The position numbers and the translations under genes are program-made. Below, in pieces: positions 13,174 through 25,886 of a stretch of DNA of 64,000 nucleotides. Within the stretch, counting starts at the first letter, position 1; every line of letters starts with the position of its first letter. Source of the DNA: Nilaparvata lugens (taxonomy: Eukaryota > Arthropoda > Insecta > Hemiptera > Delphacidae); contig NC_052518.1 in NCBI RefSeq assembly GCF_014356525.2, positions 12,292,201 to 12,356,200 of the forward strand. The letters are read 5' to 3'. Under the pieces are notes generated by a model, which saw nothing but the letters and a program-made list of their open reading frames with translations, ran no database searches and was not told the DNA's origin.

Positions 13174-13408
13174 AAGGTACGTACAGACATATGCGCCACG
13201 AACACGCGCATTTCACTTTTCATCAGCTGATGCTCATTATCTCTGTATCTTACTGCTTCTGTACAAATACAAATATAATAAGAGTATCATCAGCTGATGG
13301 ATACAGTAAAGTACAGAAACAGTAAGATACAGAGATAATGAGCATAACATATCAGCTGATGAAAAGTGAAATGCGCGTGTTCATGGCGCATGTGACTGTA
13401 CGCACTTG
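13174..13408. mobile_element. Foldback MITE of the GGTGCGTACAG family
   Basis: A ~235-bp inverted repeat. The left arm AAGGTACGTACAGACATATG...CGCGCATTTCACTTTTCATC pairs with the right arm ending in GACTGTACGCACTT. A second inner inverted pair is built on CTCATTATCTCTGTATCTTA. The loop carries a further CATCAGCTGATG. The same termini occur at 22569-22664 and 53669-53898. No coding capacity. It lies about 400 bp before the Ca2+ ATPase terminal exon, within its last intron. Confidence 0.8.
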
Positions 13409-13803
13409 AATACAGCTCTGACCACTGACGCTCTGAGCTCTCTGTATGCACACACCCGAATTAGTTATATTGAAAGGAAACCTAGGTTTCAATGCTTAGG
13501 CCATTATCATCATCAACAGTTGTAGGTTGAGCTAAAACGTTTGGTTCAGTTGAAACCGATTCGAGAAGAATGGATAACATGTTGTGATTGTATGTCATTA
13601 TGGATAATTCTACATCTCTGACAACAGTTGACTGCGTTTATTTCAATGTCATACTACAGTCAATTAGATAAATGTTTAATTGTTTTTGACGGCATGAGGT
13701 TTCTATAGAGCATGAGTGTTGTTAACTCGTGACGCTTGTGTGTGTGGACTGAGATGAAGTGTATCTAATGATTGGCACTTTACTTGTGCCTTGTTGATTG
13801 CAG

Positions 13804-14013
13804 ATCCGAGTAGTTAATGCTTTTCGGCAAGGTCTGGACGCGCGCTACAGCGAGTCTCTGGCTGAAGCGCTCCGCAAGCAGACATCGCTGAGCAAGCGAC
13901 TATCGCAGGCCTCTTCCATAGAGTACGCCGACAACGTGCAGGATGAACTGATGATTCCAGAGATCGATGTCGAACGGCTATCTTCGCACAGTCACACCGA
14001 GACGGCTGTCTAG
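13804..14013 (+). CDS. PMCA: Plasma membrane Ca2+ ATPase, C-terminal exon
   Basis: Terminal exon of the P-type pump that exports Ca2+ across the plasma membrane. The exon follows an acceptor (TGATTGCAG, ending 13803) and encodes 69 residues to a TAG at 14011-14013. It opens with IRVVNAFRQGL, the start of the calmodulin-binding autoinhibitory region (vertebrate pumps have QIRVV.AF.SSL). It continues with a Ser-rich segment (KQTSLSKRLSQ.SSIEYAD) and ends in ETAV, a class I PDZ ligand equivalent to the vertebrate ETSV/ETSL tail. Base composition is far more GC-rich than the surroundings, as expected for a conserved exon. The ATPase core exons are not in the window or not visible. The exon starts in phase 0, so another phase-0 exon could replace it by alternative splicing (see 37648). 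Confidence 0.92.
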   Translation: MRVVNAFRQGLDARYSESLAEALRKQTSLSKRLSQASSIEYADNVQDELMIPEIDVERLSSHSHTETAV

Positions 14014-17000
14014 TCCCTTGTTACTGTGTCCCAGCCCTGCATCCAGCCTACTGCTCTGCTCTCACTCTGGCCCTGGACCCTGTTGTTTGTTGTTGTTGGG
14101 TCAGTGTTGTGCCGCGACAGTGTTGGTGTATCCCGCATATACTCAGTGTCGTTTCGGCAGGCTTCGTTTTGTCTGCATGTAATTATTGTAAGATAAATAG
14201 TATTTATTGTAATGAGACACAACGAGGGACGAACCTAACGCTTGTGTGGTGTTGAACTTGTTGATTCCCCTCGTTCCAAAGTGCCAGGCGATATAGTTTT
14301 GTTATCGGTGTTATGGTTGTTACGAAGGGTCTCTTCTATATCTGACTATGAAAACGTAACGAACAAACTGTCTAATGTTGTTCATTTCGTTGGACTGGGT
14401 TGTTATGCTAGTTTAGAGGCTGCTTCTTCATCTAGATATCGTGGCATTGAAATCCCCCATGCATCTATTTTTTCACTCCCATGCAATAATGTACATCTAT
14501 AACAATTGACCCTCAATTGTCAACGAATTTTACTCTTTTCTTTCCCTCATACACAAACCTCTACCACATTCAGTAAGTAAGCTCGTTAAAGTTTATACAG
14601 AATCGATAGCAATAACTCTGTAATATTTATATGTGGAATCTGTAATATTCTAAAGAAGTGGGATTCATCGATATGATTCTCACTTCCATGTAAAAATTCA
14701 AATTCAGCTAATCCTACCTGTTGATATTAATAGCCTTCCATGAGGATAGGTAGCCTACTCTACTGACCTATCCACTGAATAGGATCCACCTTGGGGTGAC
14801 AAATTTCTATTTATATTCAAAACTAAATTGATACGAAGTTTTGAATAACTCACTTCCATCATCATTGTCATGATAGAGTCTATCCATAATAGAATCTTAT
14901 ACCCCTCGATCTTATTAGTGTCCCTTCTATTAATAACTTACGGTATTGTAGAGTTTTGAATTGACTCGTATAAAGATAATGTTAATAGCTACTTACTAAA
15001 TCGATTACTTTCTTCCCTGTATAGGACCTGCATAATTTATATGAATTTCAATTTTGTTACATTTAATGTTTAAACTTGATAAACTTACCCTTTACCCAGG
15101 GTAAGAACGAGTCAGTGTTTGTTCCAACTAGCTTTAAGCCGTTCACTATCTAATATTATGCTACCTGTCTTTCTATTACCTGGACCATAATCGAATATTG
15201 TCAGAGGATATTTTCGCGGATTCCGTGTATTTAGCTTAACTTGGGTTCTATACACTATGATTATAATTATTCCTGATACTTGCATCCAATTTCTTATTTG
15301 AAATCTTACAATGCCAACTATTACACAGTGCATGTGTGCTTTGTATGGATATTTGTAAATTCTCATATTGGTCTTGGAATCGTCCTCTAAGAGATATGAT
15401 TCGCTATCTGAACCAATTTGATAATTTAATCGTGTTTAAATTTGTTGTTTATATAGGTGTTTGTGGAAAATTCCCTGTATGAAAATTCTATTTTAGAGAT
15501 GTAAAACTAATGTATATTTTCTTTGACAACCGAGCGCAAAACTCTTGTCCGGTACACGAATACACAATGTATTGTACGGTACTTAAATTGTGTTATTAAA
15601 TCAATTTACTCAGCATTATGTGCCTTACGTCCAAGCTTTGTTTTCTTGTTGAAGCTGTATTATTTAATCACACTTTGTTTAACACAACATGCCCACCTGA
15701 TTAGGATTTGCTACCAATTCTCGTAATCACTAGTTATAATGCAATGACAGACAATTTAGAATAACAATAATGATGTTTCATTCTAGGGTAACGAATTATG
15801 AAGTTATTCACATAATGTGATTAAATTAATATATTGTTATGTAATTTAATTAAGTATATTCTGCTTATTGATCTAAATTTGAAATGTGTGATGAGAGATT
15901 TTAATCTGAATGTTCAAGTGTCTAAAAACATTGACTTCAAGTACGTTAATAGTATTATTAAATTTGATGCGAAATGTCATTAGAATGGTGGTACAAATAA
16001 TGTCTAAATATGAACAATTGAACGTTAATTAGTTACGAACCGAATCAGTTACTTTTAAATAATTCGTGTGAGCATTTCAAATTTCAATTTAGTTCTCCAG
16101 TTTAAACAGAGATTTCTTATAATAATAATATTTCGAAGATGAATCAATGAAATTGTGAACTTTGATATTATTCAGAATGTTGTAGTGAACTCACATAGGT
16201 TTCATAAGAATAATCAATAATAATTTATTGGCCACAATAGAATAATGTTAATAACAATTCGTTATCAATTTTTCCCTTGTAGATTGAATTCCCCTTTTAA
16301 CCAGTTTCGTCTTATTTTCAACAAAAAATTGTGGAATCTGATGAGAATAATATCGATGTTCATAATTCTTCATCAATATTGTTGCTATTATTTCTAGATT
16401 GCAATTTGTATGTTCACATACAGTGACTGAATGTATAATGTGGTGCATTAGTATGTGTGTGTGACCGTATGTGTGCTTGGAAATGCCAGCCTGGATGAAA
16501 TTATTCTGGAAAACTCTCCTTAAATAAATAGCATTGTTCATTGACCAGGGTATCCTACGTTTTTGTACATTGTATGTATATAATTCCTTTGTATTCGTTT
16601 GTTGATATATTTGTAAGGAAGCTCCAAGCAAGTATATAATTCTGTTAAGGCTTCTGGAATACGTATGGAAGTCCATATTGTCTCCAAACTTAATTTGTAT
16701 TAATCTCTTTGCTACCTCAGCCAAAAAGTGATGATGTTTAGATCCATTCAGGAGGAGCTTCCAGGAAACAATTGAGTGCGATTCCTAATAATTGGCCTTA
16801 CTTCTTCCTATCGTTATTATTTCAAAAGAATTATATTATACATAATCTTATGAGTGTTGTGTAGTGAGCATCAACACGAATGTTTGTTAGAAATTGGGTG
16901 GTATATCCCCCCACTAAGATATACTGTGCCACTTGTTTGAAAGTGATAACGCAATAATATTAATAATAAATTATTAATCATACTTGATGAAAGTTGGTAC

Positions 17001-19183
17001 CAATTTACAAACTAAGAGGTTGGTGCGTATGTGAGTATGTGTGAGTGTATGTATATGCAAGAATTGACTCTCCAGTCGAAGTTTAAGTCTAAGTAACGAT
17101 AATTACAATGGACATAGAGTGTTTAATAAATTCAACTACTCGCAAGTAACAATTAGTATAATTTTTTGATGGTATGTTGTTGAAACTTATAAAGATAGCA
17201 TCGTATTAATAAATTTCAAATTCACACATCATCTTATTTTTAATTATTCTCATTGAAAAAGTGTTACATTGCCTCATACGCATCGTTTTCTAATAATTTT
17301 ATTTTGAAACTCATCTAGATTAGATCATGAAAACAATCATTTTCAATAATAGTTATTCTCACCATCGAAAGTGGAGAACCTTATTTATGTATCTAGAATT
17401 TGGGATTTTCCTAAACTCTGGATCGTATTTTGTACAGTCCTATATTATATATAGTGCGCCCGTCATATTTATAGATATATTCAAGTTCAATATATTGTAC
17501 AAAGCAATAGATTGTTCAGGAATTTGAAAATGTTATTTTTTCAAACATTATCAATAATTTATAGAACCAATATCCTTGATGTCAGCAGTAAATGTTTTCT
17601 ATGATGCTATTCTGTTAATAGAAAAAGTAAAACTGCGTCAAAAATTTGAAAGGAATTATTAGATAAATCCAGAATATTTTTGAGATATTGCTGATATTTT
17701 AAAATTATTTTTTCAGTTTCTCAATTCTCTTGCAACACCAAACTCTTAAATAATTAAGATTTAAATTGTTGGGTCTCACAATTTTAGAACTCCTCAGTTG
17801 ATTGAAACCTAGAAAAGTATGATTTTCACAAATATGATAACATAAGAATCAAAAACCAACGAATTTCTAAATCTTAATTCAAAATATATTTTGCTAATGA
17901 TGTCCATGAAAATGTTTGAACTTCATTCAACAAGACTTTGATTGTCTAAGATGTTTTCCTGCTACTGTACAAAGCTACAAACATTCATCTTTCTCAGACT
18001 TAGTTATTTGGCTCGAAACAAATTCATTGGATGTCCAATAAATCTTTATACATTTCTTAGCTGTTCTTTACTGTCAGCAGTCAGTGTTCTGAGGAATGTT
18101 GGATTTCCTAATTTAGCAAGATCTAAGTTTAGATTTTCTTCATATCAAGAGCAAAACAAATTTTAAAACGTTTCGTACCGTTGGAACAATTGTATAAATA
18201 TTTATTTATATATCAAATTACCATAGCTAGCTTTCCATTGTCTATATATTTGTTGAGTATCAGTTATTACTCATTATTATTACATATTATAAATCTATTT
18301 AGAAATATTGAAATTTGAGTGACGAGTCACTAATTTTTATGGATAATACATTGCATTTACCTGAATTTGTGCAGACTACATTGAGAAAATAGAATATTTC
18401 TATAAAAGTCTAATTAGATAAATCTCAACTATTGGAAATCAATTGGGAGAGAAGAATGACATTTATAGGTTTTTCTGATTCTCATTCCCGTGCAAACTGC
18501 AGTATAATTATTTTGTGAACTCGAACAGAAGTGTGCATAGTGCAAAGTGCATAGAGTGTTTGTGTGTAAGGTGCACGCTTGATTGTGAACCAGGGCTTTT
18601 ACAGTAAAGATTGCCAGAAATGTATGATTGATAATAATCACTTTGCTTGTTACAAGATAATGGCCGAGAACTCACTTTTTTATTCAAAACGATTCAGAAA
18701 CCAAAAGAAGTTCAAAAACTAGTTTTTTGTACGTGCAAGAATATTTATGTAACTATTTTAACAGAGAATACGTGTATTATATAAAATTGTTCGTGTAAGT
18801 AAAAGAAAACGCTTAACAATTTGCAGAATAAGTATCTTTGAATAAAAAAGCTTTTAATGTTAGGGACTATAACTGATAACGGTATCTAATCATAATTTTT
18901 TTGGTAAAAATAAATCCCACAGATCACATTAATCTCACTATAAATGATCATTATGAAAGTACTGTCGCTTTATCTTAAGATGATCATCCTTAAAAATATT
19001 GTATTGTTCAGTATTTTCGATCGGATCGTTTGATAAAAGTAGATTGATACATTAATATCATGTCATTTTCATATTTATATTCCGTTTTGCAAGTTTTATG
19101 GTTTCCAAAAAAAGTTCCAAATCTTGAATTTCTTCAGTTTTCATTGTTTCAATTGTAACAATCATATGATGATGTGTCAAGTG
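14014..19183 (+). other. 3' flank / probable 3' UTR of the Ca2+ ATPase
   Basis: After the stop codon the GC content stays raised to about 14.5 kb and then falls to AT-rich sequence. No repeat boundary was detected over 5 kb, so this reads as single-copy DNA, fitting a long 3' UTR followed by intergenic or intronic sequence (inference). Short plus-strand frames here have no recognisable content. One long antisense frame is listed separately. Confidence 0.4.
16248..16724 (-). CDS. Long antisense open frame, 158 codons, unrecognised
   Basis: An ATG-to-stop frame of 158 codons on the minus strand, the longest frame in the window that is not transposon-derived. The product would be basic, His/Tyr/Asn-rich, without an obvious signal peptide, transmembrane segment or known motif. 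Composition matches AT-rich noncoding DNA read in frame. It may be chance, although its length is unusual for sequence with so many potential stop codons. It lies antisense to the presumed ATPase 3' UTR. Function unknown. Confidence 0.15.
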   Translation of the reverse strand: MAEVAKRLIQIKFGDNMDFHTYSRSLNRIIYLLGASLQIYQQTNTKELYTYNVQKRRIPWSMNNAIYLRRVFQNNFIQAGISKHTYGHTHILMHHIIHSVTVCEHTNCNLEIIATILMKNYEHRYYSHQIPQFFVENKTKLVKRGIQSTREKLITNCY

Positions 19184-19562
19184 CAGTGGCGTAGTACAAT
19201 TTCGCTTGTCTCTGAACAAATATCGAATATCAACTGTTATTATTTGAGATAATAATTTTTTTAGTTCCAATATTTAACTTACAGTAGATTATATTGAACA
19301 AAGATTCACACATAAGGATTCTAGACTCTAGAGAGATGAAAAATAATTTTTCCGGCTTTACCAATTGTTAGATAAGATTAATTTATGCTCAAATGTAAAT
19401 ATTAGTCCCCTTTTTCATACCTGAAAATATAATATCATTTGAAATCACCCAGTAAAAGACCGAGAGACTTTAACGGTATATCGGATGCAATGGAATGAAA
19501 ATATTATTTATTTTCACTCTCTATAATGGAATGATTTAGAACGCCACCGCACTACGCCACTG
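19184..19562. mobile_element. Small hAT-like MITE
   Basis: The ends are CAGTGGCGTAGT at 19184 and its exact inverted copy ACTACGCCACTG ending at 19562. CAGTGGCG... is a typical hAT-superfamily terminus. The 379-bp interior has no coding capacity. The adjoining 8 bp (GTCAAGTG and AAGGGTAT) do not match, so no target duplication is demonstrated. Confidence 0.5.
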
Positions 19563-22500
19563 AAGGGTATCATCATCATTGTGAAGTGATAGCTTTCCAT
19601 TATCAATCCTCATCATTCCATCATCATTACTCATATAATTCACAATACAAATACAGCTGCTGATCTTGCATTTTCCTACCGTTTCAATAACTACCATATT
19701 GATAAAAGGTCAATTCTATCATTTGAAATGTATTGAGTGATAGTACCTTACATATTACATAAAATCCATCAATCGAGAAAAATGTCGATAATCTTCTGTT
19801 TAGAAAGTTTCAATCAAGCTATTTATATTCTGTTGACTGTTTCATGTCAATTCATCTGATCTATCCACATCACAACATCCATCATTTATATAATAAGAAA
19901 ATTATCATGAAAATGATATTTTTGAATAAATAATTCACTGTATTCTAAAGCGATAATTAAAAACATCAATGGTTGGGATTAATCTCTTAACACAGCTTTG
20001 ACTGTGCAATTAATTTATCACAAGCGCTGTGGATTGAATGCGATTAATTTTACCTAGAAATAAAATATTCACTACTTGTGCCATTCTTATTGTAAGTACA
20101 ATACTCTGGATTTAAACCATCACATATCCAGTTGAGCACTTACTTAATCATCATTAGTTATCTTCTATAAATGATAAGCATAGTTTTAGAAAGGAGTAGA
20201 TTTAATGCATTAAGATCGGTTAAGTAAAGAGAATAATAGTTCATTTCATTAATTTATTATTTATTTTTTGGATAATGTGAATTTCTCAAGTAAAGAATGA
20301 ATATGATATTTGGAAACAATATATGGAGGAATTACCAACTCTCAACGTAACTCATGAAGTTGTACTCAACAATACACAATGCCCGTGGCATTGAAAATAG
20401 TTTATATAAATGTGGGAGTCACATAAGAATGAAAACTATTACAAGAACAGGAATATTTGTAGGTAAGGCTATCAGAGCATCTAAAAACGGTTAATTGTTT
20501 GTGTTATTCTTAAAATGCAATATTTGTTCATTAGCTTGTTATCAATACTTTTATTGGATTTGAATTATCTTTAAAACTGGTTTATATGTATTACCAAAAT
20601 TCAATTAAATTAGTGCTTGAAAATCACATTTTTTATTTAAATATTTTTCAGTTAGAAATCAGCCATAAAAATTTGAAAGGATATGTTTGTGATTACCAGA
20701 GAAAAATGTCTTTCTAAATATTCTATTGCTTGGAAAATTCTTTACAATAATTATAAGAAATGAAATATAAGAGACTAGGAAAGTAAGATTTTTTGATGAG
20801 AAATGTACTTAAGTACTGTATTTGTATTGTTTAGAGATTGGCACTCACACGAGTGCTTTTACTATTTAGTCGAATAATTTAAATCAATATTCAATAATAA
20901 AAAAGAGTGTGTTCATTAACATTGTTTTGTTTTACAGTTCCAAAAATATGCAATAATGATTCTCGAGCAAAATCTTTAATGTAATAAAACGTCTATTAGT
21001 ATTCTCAATGCAGTCTGATGGTTGAGTGATCTTATAGTTTTAAGAGCGATAGTTAGAGCTAATAAATATCTAGTCAAGTGGTTCTCAATACAAAGACAAC
21101 CAAAGCTGAGTACAGTACTGTAGCTAACACTTCCCAATAAGTATTAATAGTTCAATAGTTGAAACTATTTAAAGGAGTAATAACATTTTAGTAATTTATT
21201 CAAGGATCAAATGTGATTGGAGGAATAATCGCACCTCCATCTTCAAGACAAAATTCTTATGAAATAGTATACCATTCATTATGGGATGAATAAATGACAT
21301 AATTTGTTCCAATCTATTAGAATATTGTACATCAACTTCGTTTATTCAACCAATATTGAATATTTTTCATTGCAATATAATAAACTAAGCAACACAGTTT
21401 TTTTGGAATGAAATGGGAAGTGTGGTAATAAATCATCTTCCAGTAGTTTTGAGAACCACTGAACTCGAGCTATGTTCATTTAATAAAAAATACAGTATTT
21501 TTTAAGGACAAAAACATGGAAAATAGTAACTACTCTTGAATAGGTCATATTTTCCTATTATGAAACTCTATTATTTAGAATGATATTTGTTTTTAACTTC
21601 CATTCAAAGAGAAATTTGAATTTATTTATAAATGGAACAGAGCTGTAGCAAGTTTGTATTGACTTTGTTATGAACAGGCTAGTAAATCGTTTTTTGAATT
21701 AAAATTGAAAAGTTTAGGAAATCACTATATAATTATGCAGTAGATGTAACTTCTCTTTAGAATAACCAACTGGGTCCGTGACTGCTGATTATACTTTGCA
21801 CTTACTAAGTTATGATCTATAAACTTAAAATTTTGTTAGCTCTAAAAAGTGAACAGAGTGCTCGGACATGTTATTAGTATTGTTATGAAAATTATGAATG
21901 CTAGTCTAAGAAAACTGTTGATGCTCGATCCAAATATTGTACATTGTTTATTTGATATACTAAGTCTTATGTTATGAATTAGTAATAGATGAATTAAGCT
22001 ATACATTATATGCCGTTTGTTTCCAATAAACTATTTCATTTTCTTTTGGATAATTTATTTTAGTGATATATGATTCTCATCCAAGTAGATTTCTCTCAAA
22101 ACTGACACAATTTTTCTTTGCAAAATAGAATGAATTTTGTACCCTTTGGATTGATTCTCTACTGCCTCTATAATAGAAATCCATTTACAAAAATATTATA
22201 GCCTACTGTAAATAATAGGTACCAAATATTATACTGCAGCTGATGACTGTTAGGTTACCTATCCACTACAACTACAATAATCAAAGCTTAAACAGTTTTC
22301 AAATTGATATTTGATTGGACTGGACCCACTATATAGCCTAGACAATCATCAGTGAATTCCAATTAATTTTAATATAACTTAGTGTCTTCAGAATTCAATT
22401 TCAACTTTCTCTATTTTGTAGTGTAGGTGATGTTAAGGTTACATAACTACTCATAAAATAACTTTAAATTTTTGCAACCATTTATTTATTAGAAAATTGA

Positions 22501-22568
22501 GAATCCAGTTTCGAATTGATAAGCTGCCCCTGGCCTCTCCACAAGGAAATACTGCAATGAAGTGCATC
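19563..22568. other. AT-rich DNA, nothing recognised
   Basis: Three kilobases of AT-rich sequence with no exon, RNA gene or clear repeat that I can support. Confidence 0.5.
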
Positions 22569-22664
22569 TAAAGGTGCGTACAGATATACGCGCCGCGAAC
22601 ATGAGCAATTCACTTTTAATCAGCCATGCTCATGTTCGCGGCGCGTAAATCTGTACGCACCTTA
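22569..22664. mobile_element. GC-rich palindromic MITE, ~96 bp
   Basis: A near-perfect inverted repeat. AAGGTGCGTACAGATATACG then CGCCGCGAACATGAGCA pairs with TGCTCATGTTCGCGGCGCG then TAAATCTGTACGCACCTT around a ~15-bp loop. Termini are shared with the elements at 13174 and 53669. This is probably a minimal, internally deleted family member. Confidence 0.85.
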
Positions 22665-22716
22665 ACGGGTGATTCTCATAGAACAAAATCTCATCAACTT
22701 ATGTAATTGTGTGAAA

Positions 22717-22870
22717 TATCAATGTGAGGACAATGTAGTTGGTAATGATGGTTGTAGCTGAAAATTAGGTGTTTTCACAATACAAGGAGCATTGTTGTCA
22801 GGTGTACCTTCAAATCTATATGGGATAGAGCGCTCTACTTGATCTTAGATTGTAGAGCACAAATATCTGG
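22717..22870. repeat. Dispersed repeat, inverted partner of 38464-38612
   Basis: Matches 38464-38612 in opposite orientation, with shared blocks such as CACAATACAAGG, GCATTGTTGTCAGGTGTA, GAGCGCTCTACTTG and TTGTAGAGC. At 38.5 kb the copy forms the centre of a foldback element; here it stands alone. No coding capacity. Confidence 0.7.
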
Positions 22871-23636
22871 CGTGGTACACTCACACAACTTTCCTTGCTC
22901 ATTGAACTGTAAGCCCCATTCTTAAACGAGAATAATTCAGGAGAATAACATAATGACGATTGGCGGTAACATATTTGAAAATACGATCAGACTTCTGTAT
23001 TCATGTGTATATATAATTGTTTTCAGAGTACTTTTTCCTTTGTGTAAATTGTGAAATTCGATTATTTTTTTAAAAGTCGTCGAAACAGCTGTTCTACAGA
23101 TGAAATATCTCGTCTATGTGTTCTTTCTATGAACTGCTACCTACCTATTGAATTTTGAAAACAGTCCGTTAAGGCACTCAGTATGAATTTCCGTAAAGTG
23201 TGACTCCAGTGTTGGGCTGATCTGGATACGCGTAGACATCTATTAGCATGGCCTCATGCTTGTAGTCGACTGATGCATACCAAGCTCGATACAGGTGACA
23301 TCTGTTAACATTGCCTCATGCTTGTAGTAGACGGGGTGCATGTCAAGCTCACTCAAAGTCACGTAAATTGTGTATCATACATACAGTGTACATTTCAGGC
23401 TTGAAATGACAATGTAACTTGTCTTTTGGAAAAGAGATAGACGCTGCATACAGGATTAACTTAGGTGAGGATTAACTTAGGTAGGGTTTGGTTTTTTGAT
23501 ATTTTCAGCTTTCAAGGTTTAGAGTTCAGCATACAGGATTAATTTAGGTGAGGATTTTTTGTTTTGAATCAGTTTCTTTCATGATACAGTGACTGTTATT
23601 TGAGTTTAAAGTTGCAAACTTGGACATGGATGGCAA
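22871..23636. repeat. Short tandem repeats beside the retrotransposon 3' end
   Basis: Two 62-bp units (23235-23296 and 23297-23352) share GACATCT.TTA.CAT.GCCTCATGCTTGTAGT and GCAT..CAAGCTC. Further on, ATACAGGATTAACTTAGGTG recurs near 23450 and 23535 with a partial copy between. I compared this stretch with the LTR-like arms at 28.2-30.2 kb and saw no match, so the retrotransposon's expected 3' LTR is not here. Confidence 0.6.
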
Positions 23637-24143
23637 TCACCTCCAGGTAATGTAGTAGTGTAGTAGTTTATACTTAAAAACAAGATGTGACAATTTATGA
23701 TTCATCATAAGCTCCATGGGTATGTGACCAGTTGATTCATGAAAATTGTTGTTGATGACAAATTCAACCTTATCAATATACTTGTACCAAATATTATGCT
23801 TATTTATTGGAACGTAGGTTCTCAATATGCGATTTACCTCTTTCACTAATGGTCTTTCACTAAGATTTGCCTGGGGATGATAGACTGAAATGTAGTAATA
23901 TTTTATACCTAATCTTTCCATAGATTCTTTCCACAATCTGCTTTGAAAACAAGTACCATTATCACTGATTATATATTCAAATTTGCCAAATTCATTTACA
24001 TATTTTTTAACAACTTTTACTAAATTATGAGCGTTAGCCTTAACTATAGGATACAACTTTGTAAACTTAGTAAAGCCATCATGAATAATGCACATCCATT
24101 TGTATTTGCCACCTGGTAGTTCTCCATAAACATCAATGAACAC
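23637..24143 (-). pseudogene. Ty3/gypsy integrase catalytic core (fragment)
   Basis: Encodes the RNase H-fold strand-transfer core. Visible features: FIDVYGELP at the start (first catalytic Asp), ISDNGTCF near residue 60 (second Asp), and HPQANLSER near residue 88 (catalytic Glu), so the DDE triad is present. It continues into the VNR.LR.Y helix and the N.H.STG..P.EL.. segment typical of gypsy integrases, then stops. The upstream zinc-binding domain is in another frame (24168-24386). The C-terminal chromodomain or GPY/F region is missing. Confidence 0.85.
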
Positions 24144-24167
24144 TTTGTGATGTTTTTTTCTCAGAAA

Positions 24168-24673
24168 TTATGGTATATGCATTTCTAATAACTTCTCATT
24201 TGATGTCTTTACAAGTTGACAATACTTACAGTATCTTATAGTTTTTGTAACGGGTCTGTAACAATATTTTATGTAAAAAGTCTCTTCAATAAACTTGCAT
24301 GTTTTTGATATACCTACATGACCTAATCTTTCATGGAACTCAACTATCAATTCTTCATACAGTGCTGAGGGCACACAACTTTCCAAAAACTATTTTTTCC
24401 AGATTTTCTAATGAATAAAAGATCATCATTTACTTTAAAAAATTTGTTGATATTCAAATTACCTGTCTCTAAGTTATCTCTTACATTTTTTAACCAAACA
24501 TCTTCTTTTTGAATTTCTTTGATTTTCTTAACTATTTCAATTAACTTGTTGTCACTCTTGATGATATTTAGTACTCTGAATTCATTTGAATTTCGATTTT
24601 CTAAATTACCTTCATAATCAGTTCTAGAAATGTTATCTGGCACAATGTATCCTTTCCTGCTACAAATTCCCAC
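24168..24673 (-). pseudogene. Ty3/gypsy RNase H-integrase linker and integrase zinc finger
   Basis: Two overlapping minus-strand frames. 24673-24347 starts with the end of the RNase H/tether region (VPDNISRTDYEG is the 'ADALSR'-type motif) and runs through the linker to the residues before the integrase finger. 24386-24168 continues with FHERLGHVGISKT and CKYCQLVK, the HHCC zinc-binding domain. One frameshift near 24360 separates them. Both are needed for integrase, so this copy is inactive. Confidence 0.8.
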
Positions 24674-24679
24674 TCAATG

Positions 24680-25886
24680 TTAAAGTTCTGTAATGCAAGA
24701 ATCCATCTTCCCAAACGACCATGTCCTATCTTAAATTTTTTTAAGAAAGTCAAAGCTTTATGATCTCTGTACGGACAACTATTTTTTGATTACCAAAATA
24801 ATTTTGAAGTTTCATTAAGCCAAATAATACAGCTAAACATTCTTTCTCACATATTGTGTAATTCAATTCAGATTTTGTTAAGCTTCTGCTAGCATATGCA
24901 ATGACACAGTGTTCCTTGTCTTCACTTTCCTGAAATAACTCGGCTGCAATTCCTAAATCACTAGCATCAGTGGCCAAAATGAAACTTTTCTTATAATCAG
25001 GATGTTTCAAAATCACACAGTCGATGAATCTATTTTTGATTTCTTGAAAGGTATCATTATCTTTTTCAGTCCAAATGAACTTATTTTTCTTGCATAGAAG
25101 ATGCTTAAAACGATTTGTCAGGTATGAATAATTTTTCTGAAACTTTCTGTAAAAATTACAGAGACCAATTAATGACTGCAATTGTTTCAAATTTTGTGGA
25201 ATGGGAAATTTCTGAATAGCATCTTGCTTAGCGTCATCTGCTTCAATGCCATTTTTTCTTATAATAAAACCCAAATAATTTATCTTGTCTGCAATAAATT
25301 TTGATTTATTTAGTTTCAATTTCAAGTTACTTTCTCTTAACTTATTGAATAATAATTCAATTCTACTGATATGTTGTTGAAGAGATATACTAGAAATGGC
25401 AAGATCGTCAATATAAGCAATAGTAAACTCACAAACCTCTTCACCTAGCATTTTGTACAAGCATTTGATAAATTCAGATCCACTAATATTCAAACCAAAT
25501 GGTAGATGTGTATATTGATAAGTCTGACCAAAAACATTGAAAGCTTCATATTTTTTACTATCTTCAGTTAATTTTACCTGATTGAAACCTTGAGTGAGAT
25601 CAAAACTGCTAATGTAGTTGCACTTATTGAATCGAATGAGTAAGTTATCTATTGGTTCAGTTCCTGTAAAATCTTTTATTATGCACTTATTTATCTCTCT
25701 TCCATCTAAACATAATCGAATTTCATTATTTGGCTTTTTTACCACTACCATAGGGCTTGTGTATTCAGAGCTACCTGCTTCAATGATTTTCTGATCTAAC
25801 ATTTTCTTTAATTCTTTCTTAACTTGATCTCTATACTGATATGGGATCGGATAACTCTTCTTATCTAATTTCACATTATCTTTCAT
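24680..25886 (-). pseudogene. Ty3/gypsy reverse transcriptase and RNase H
   Basis: 378 codons are open from 25886 to 24750. RT motifs appear in order: SPMVVVKKPNNEIRLCLD (motif 1), SSFDLTQGFNQVKL with catalytic Asp (motif A), HLPFGLNISGSEF (motif B), AYIDDLAISS (motif C, YIDD), NYLGFII (motif D/E), then the connection and GLCNFYRKFQKNYSYLT. RNase H begins at FILATDASDLGIAAELF (first Asp) and has YTICEKECLAVLF (Glu). The frame breaks near 24765 just before the conserved histidine-bearing region, which continues in another frame. The RT part is uninterrupted. Confidence 0.92.
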
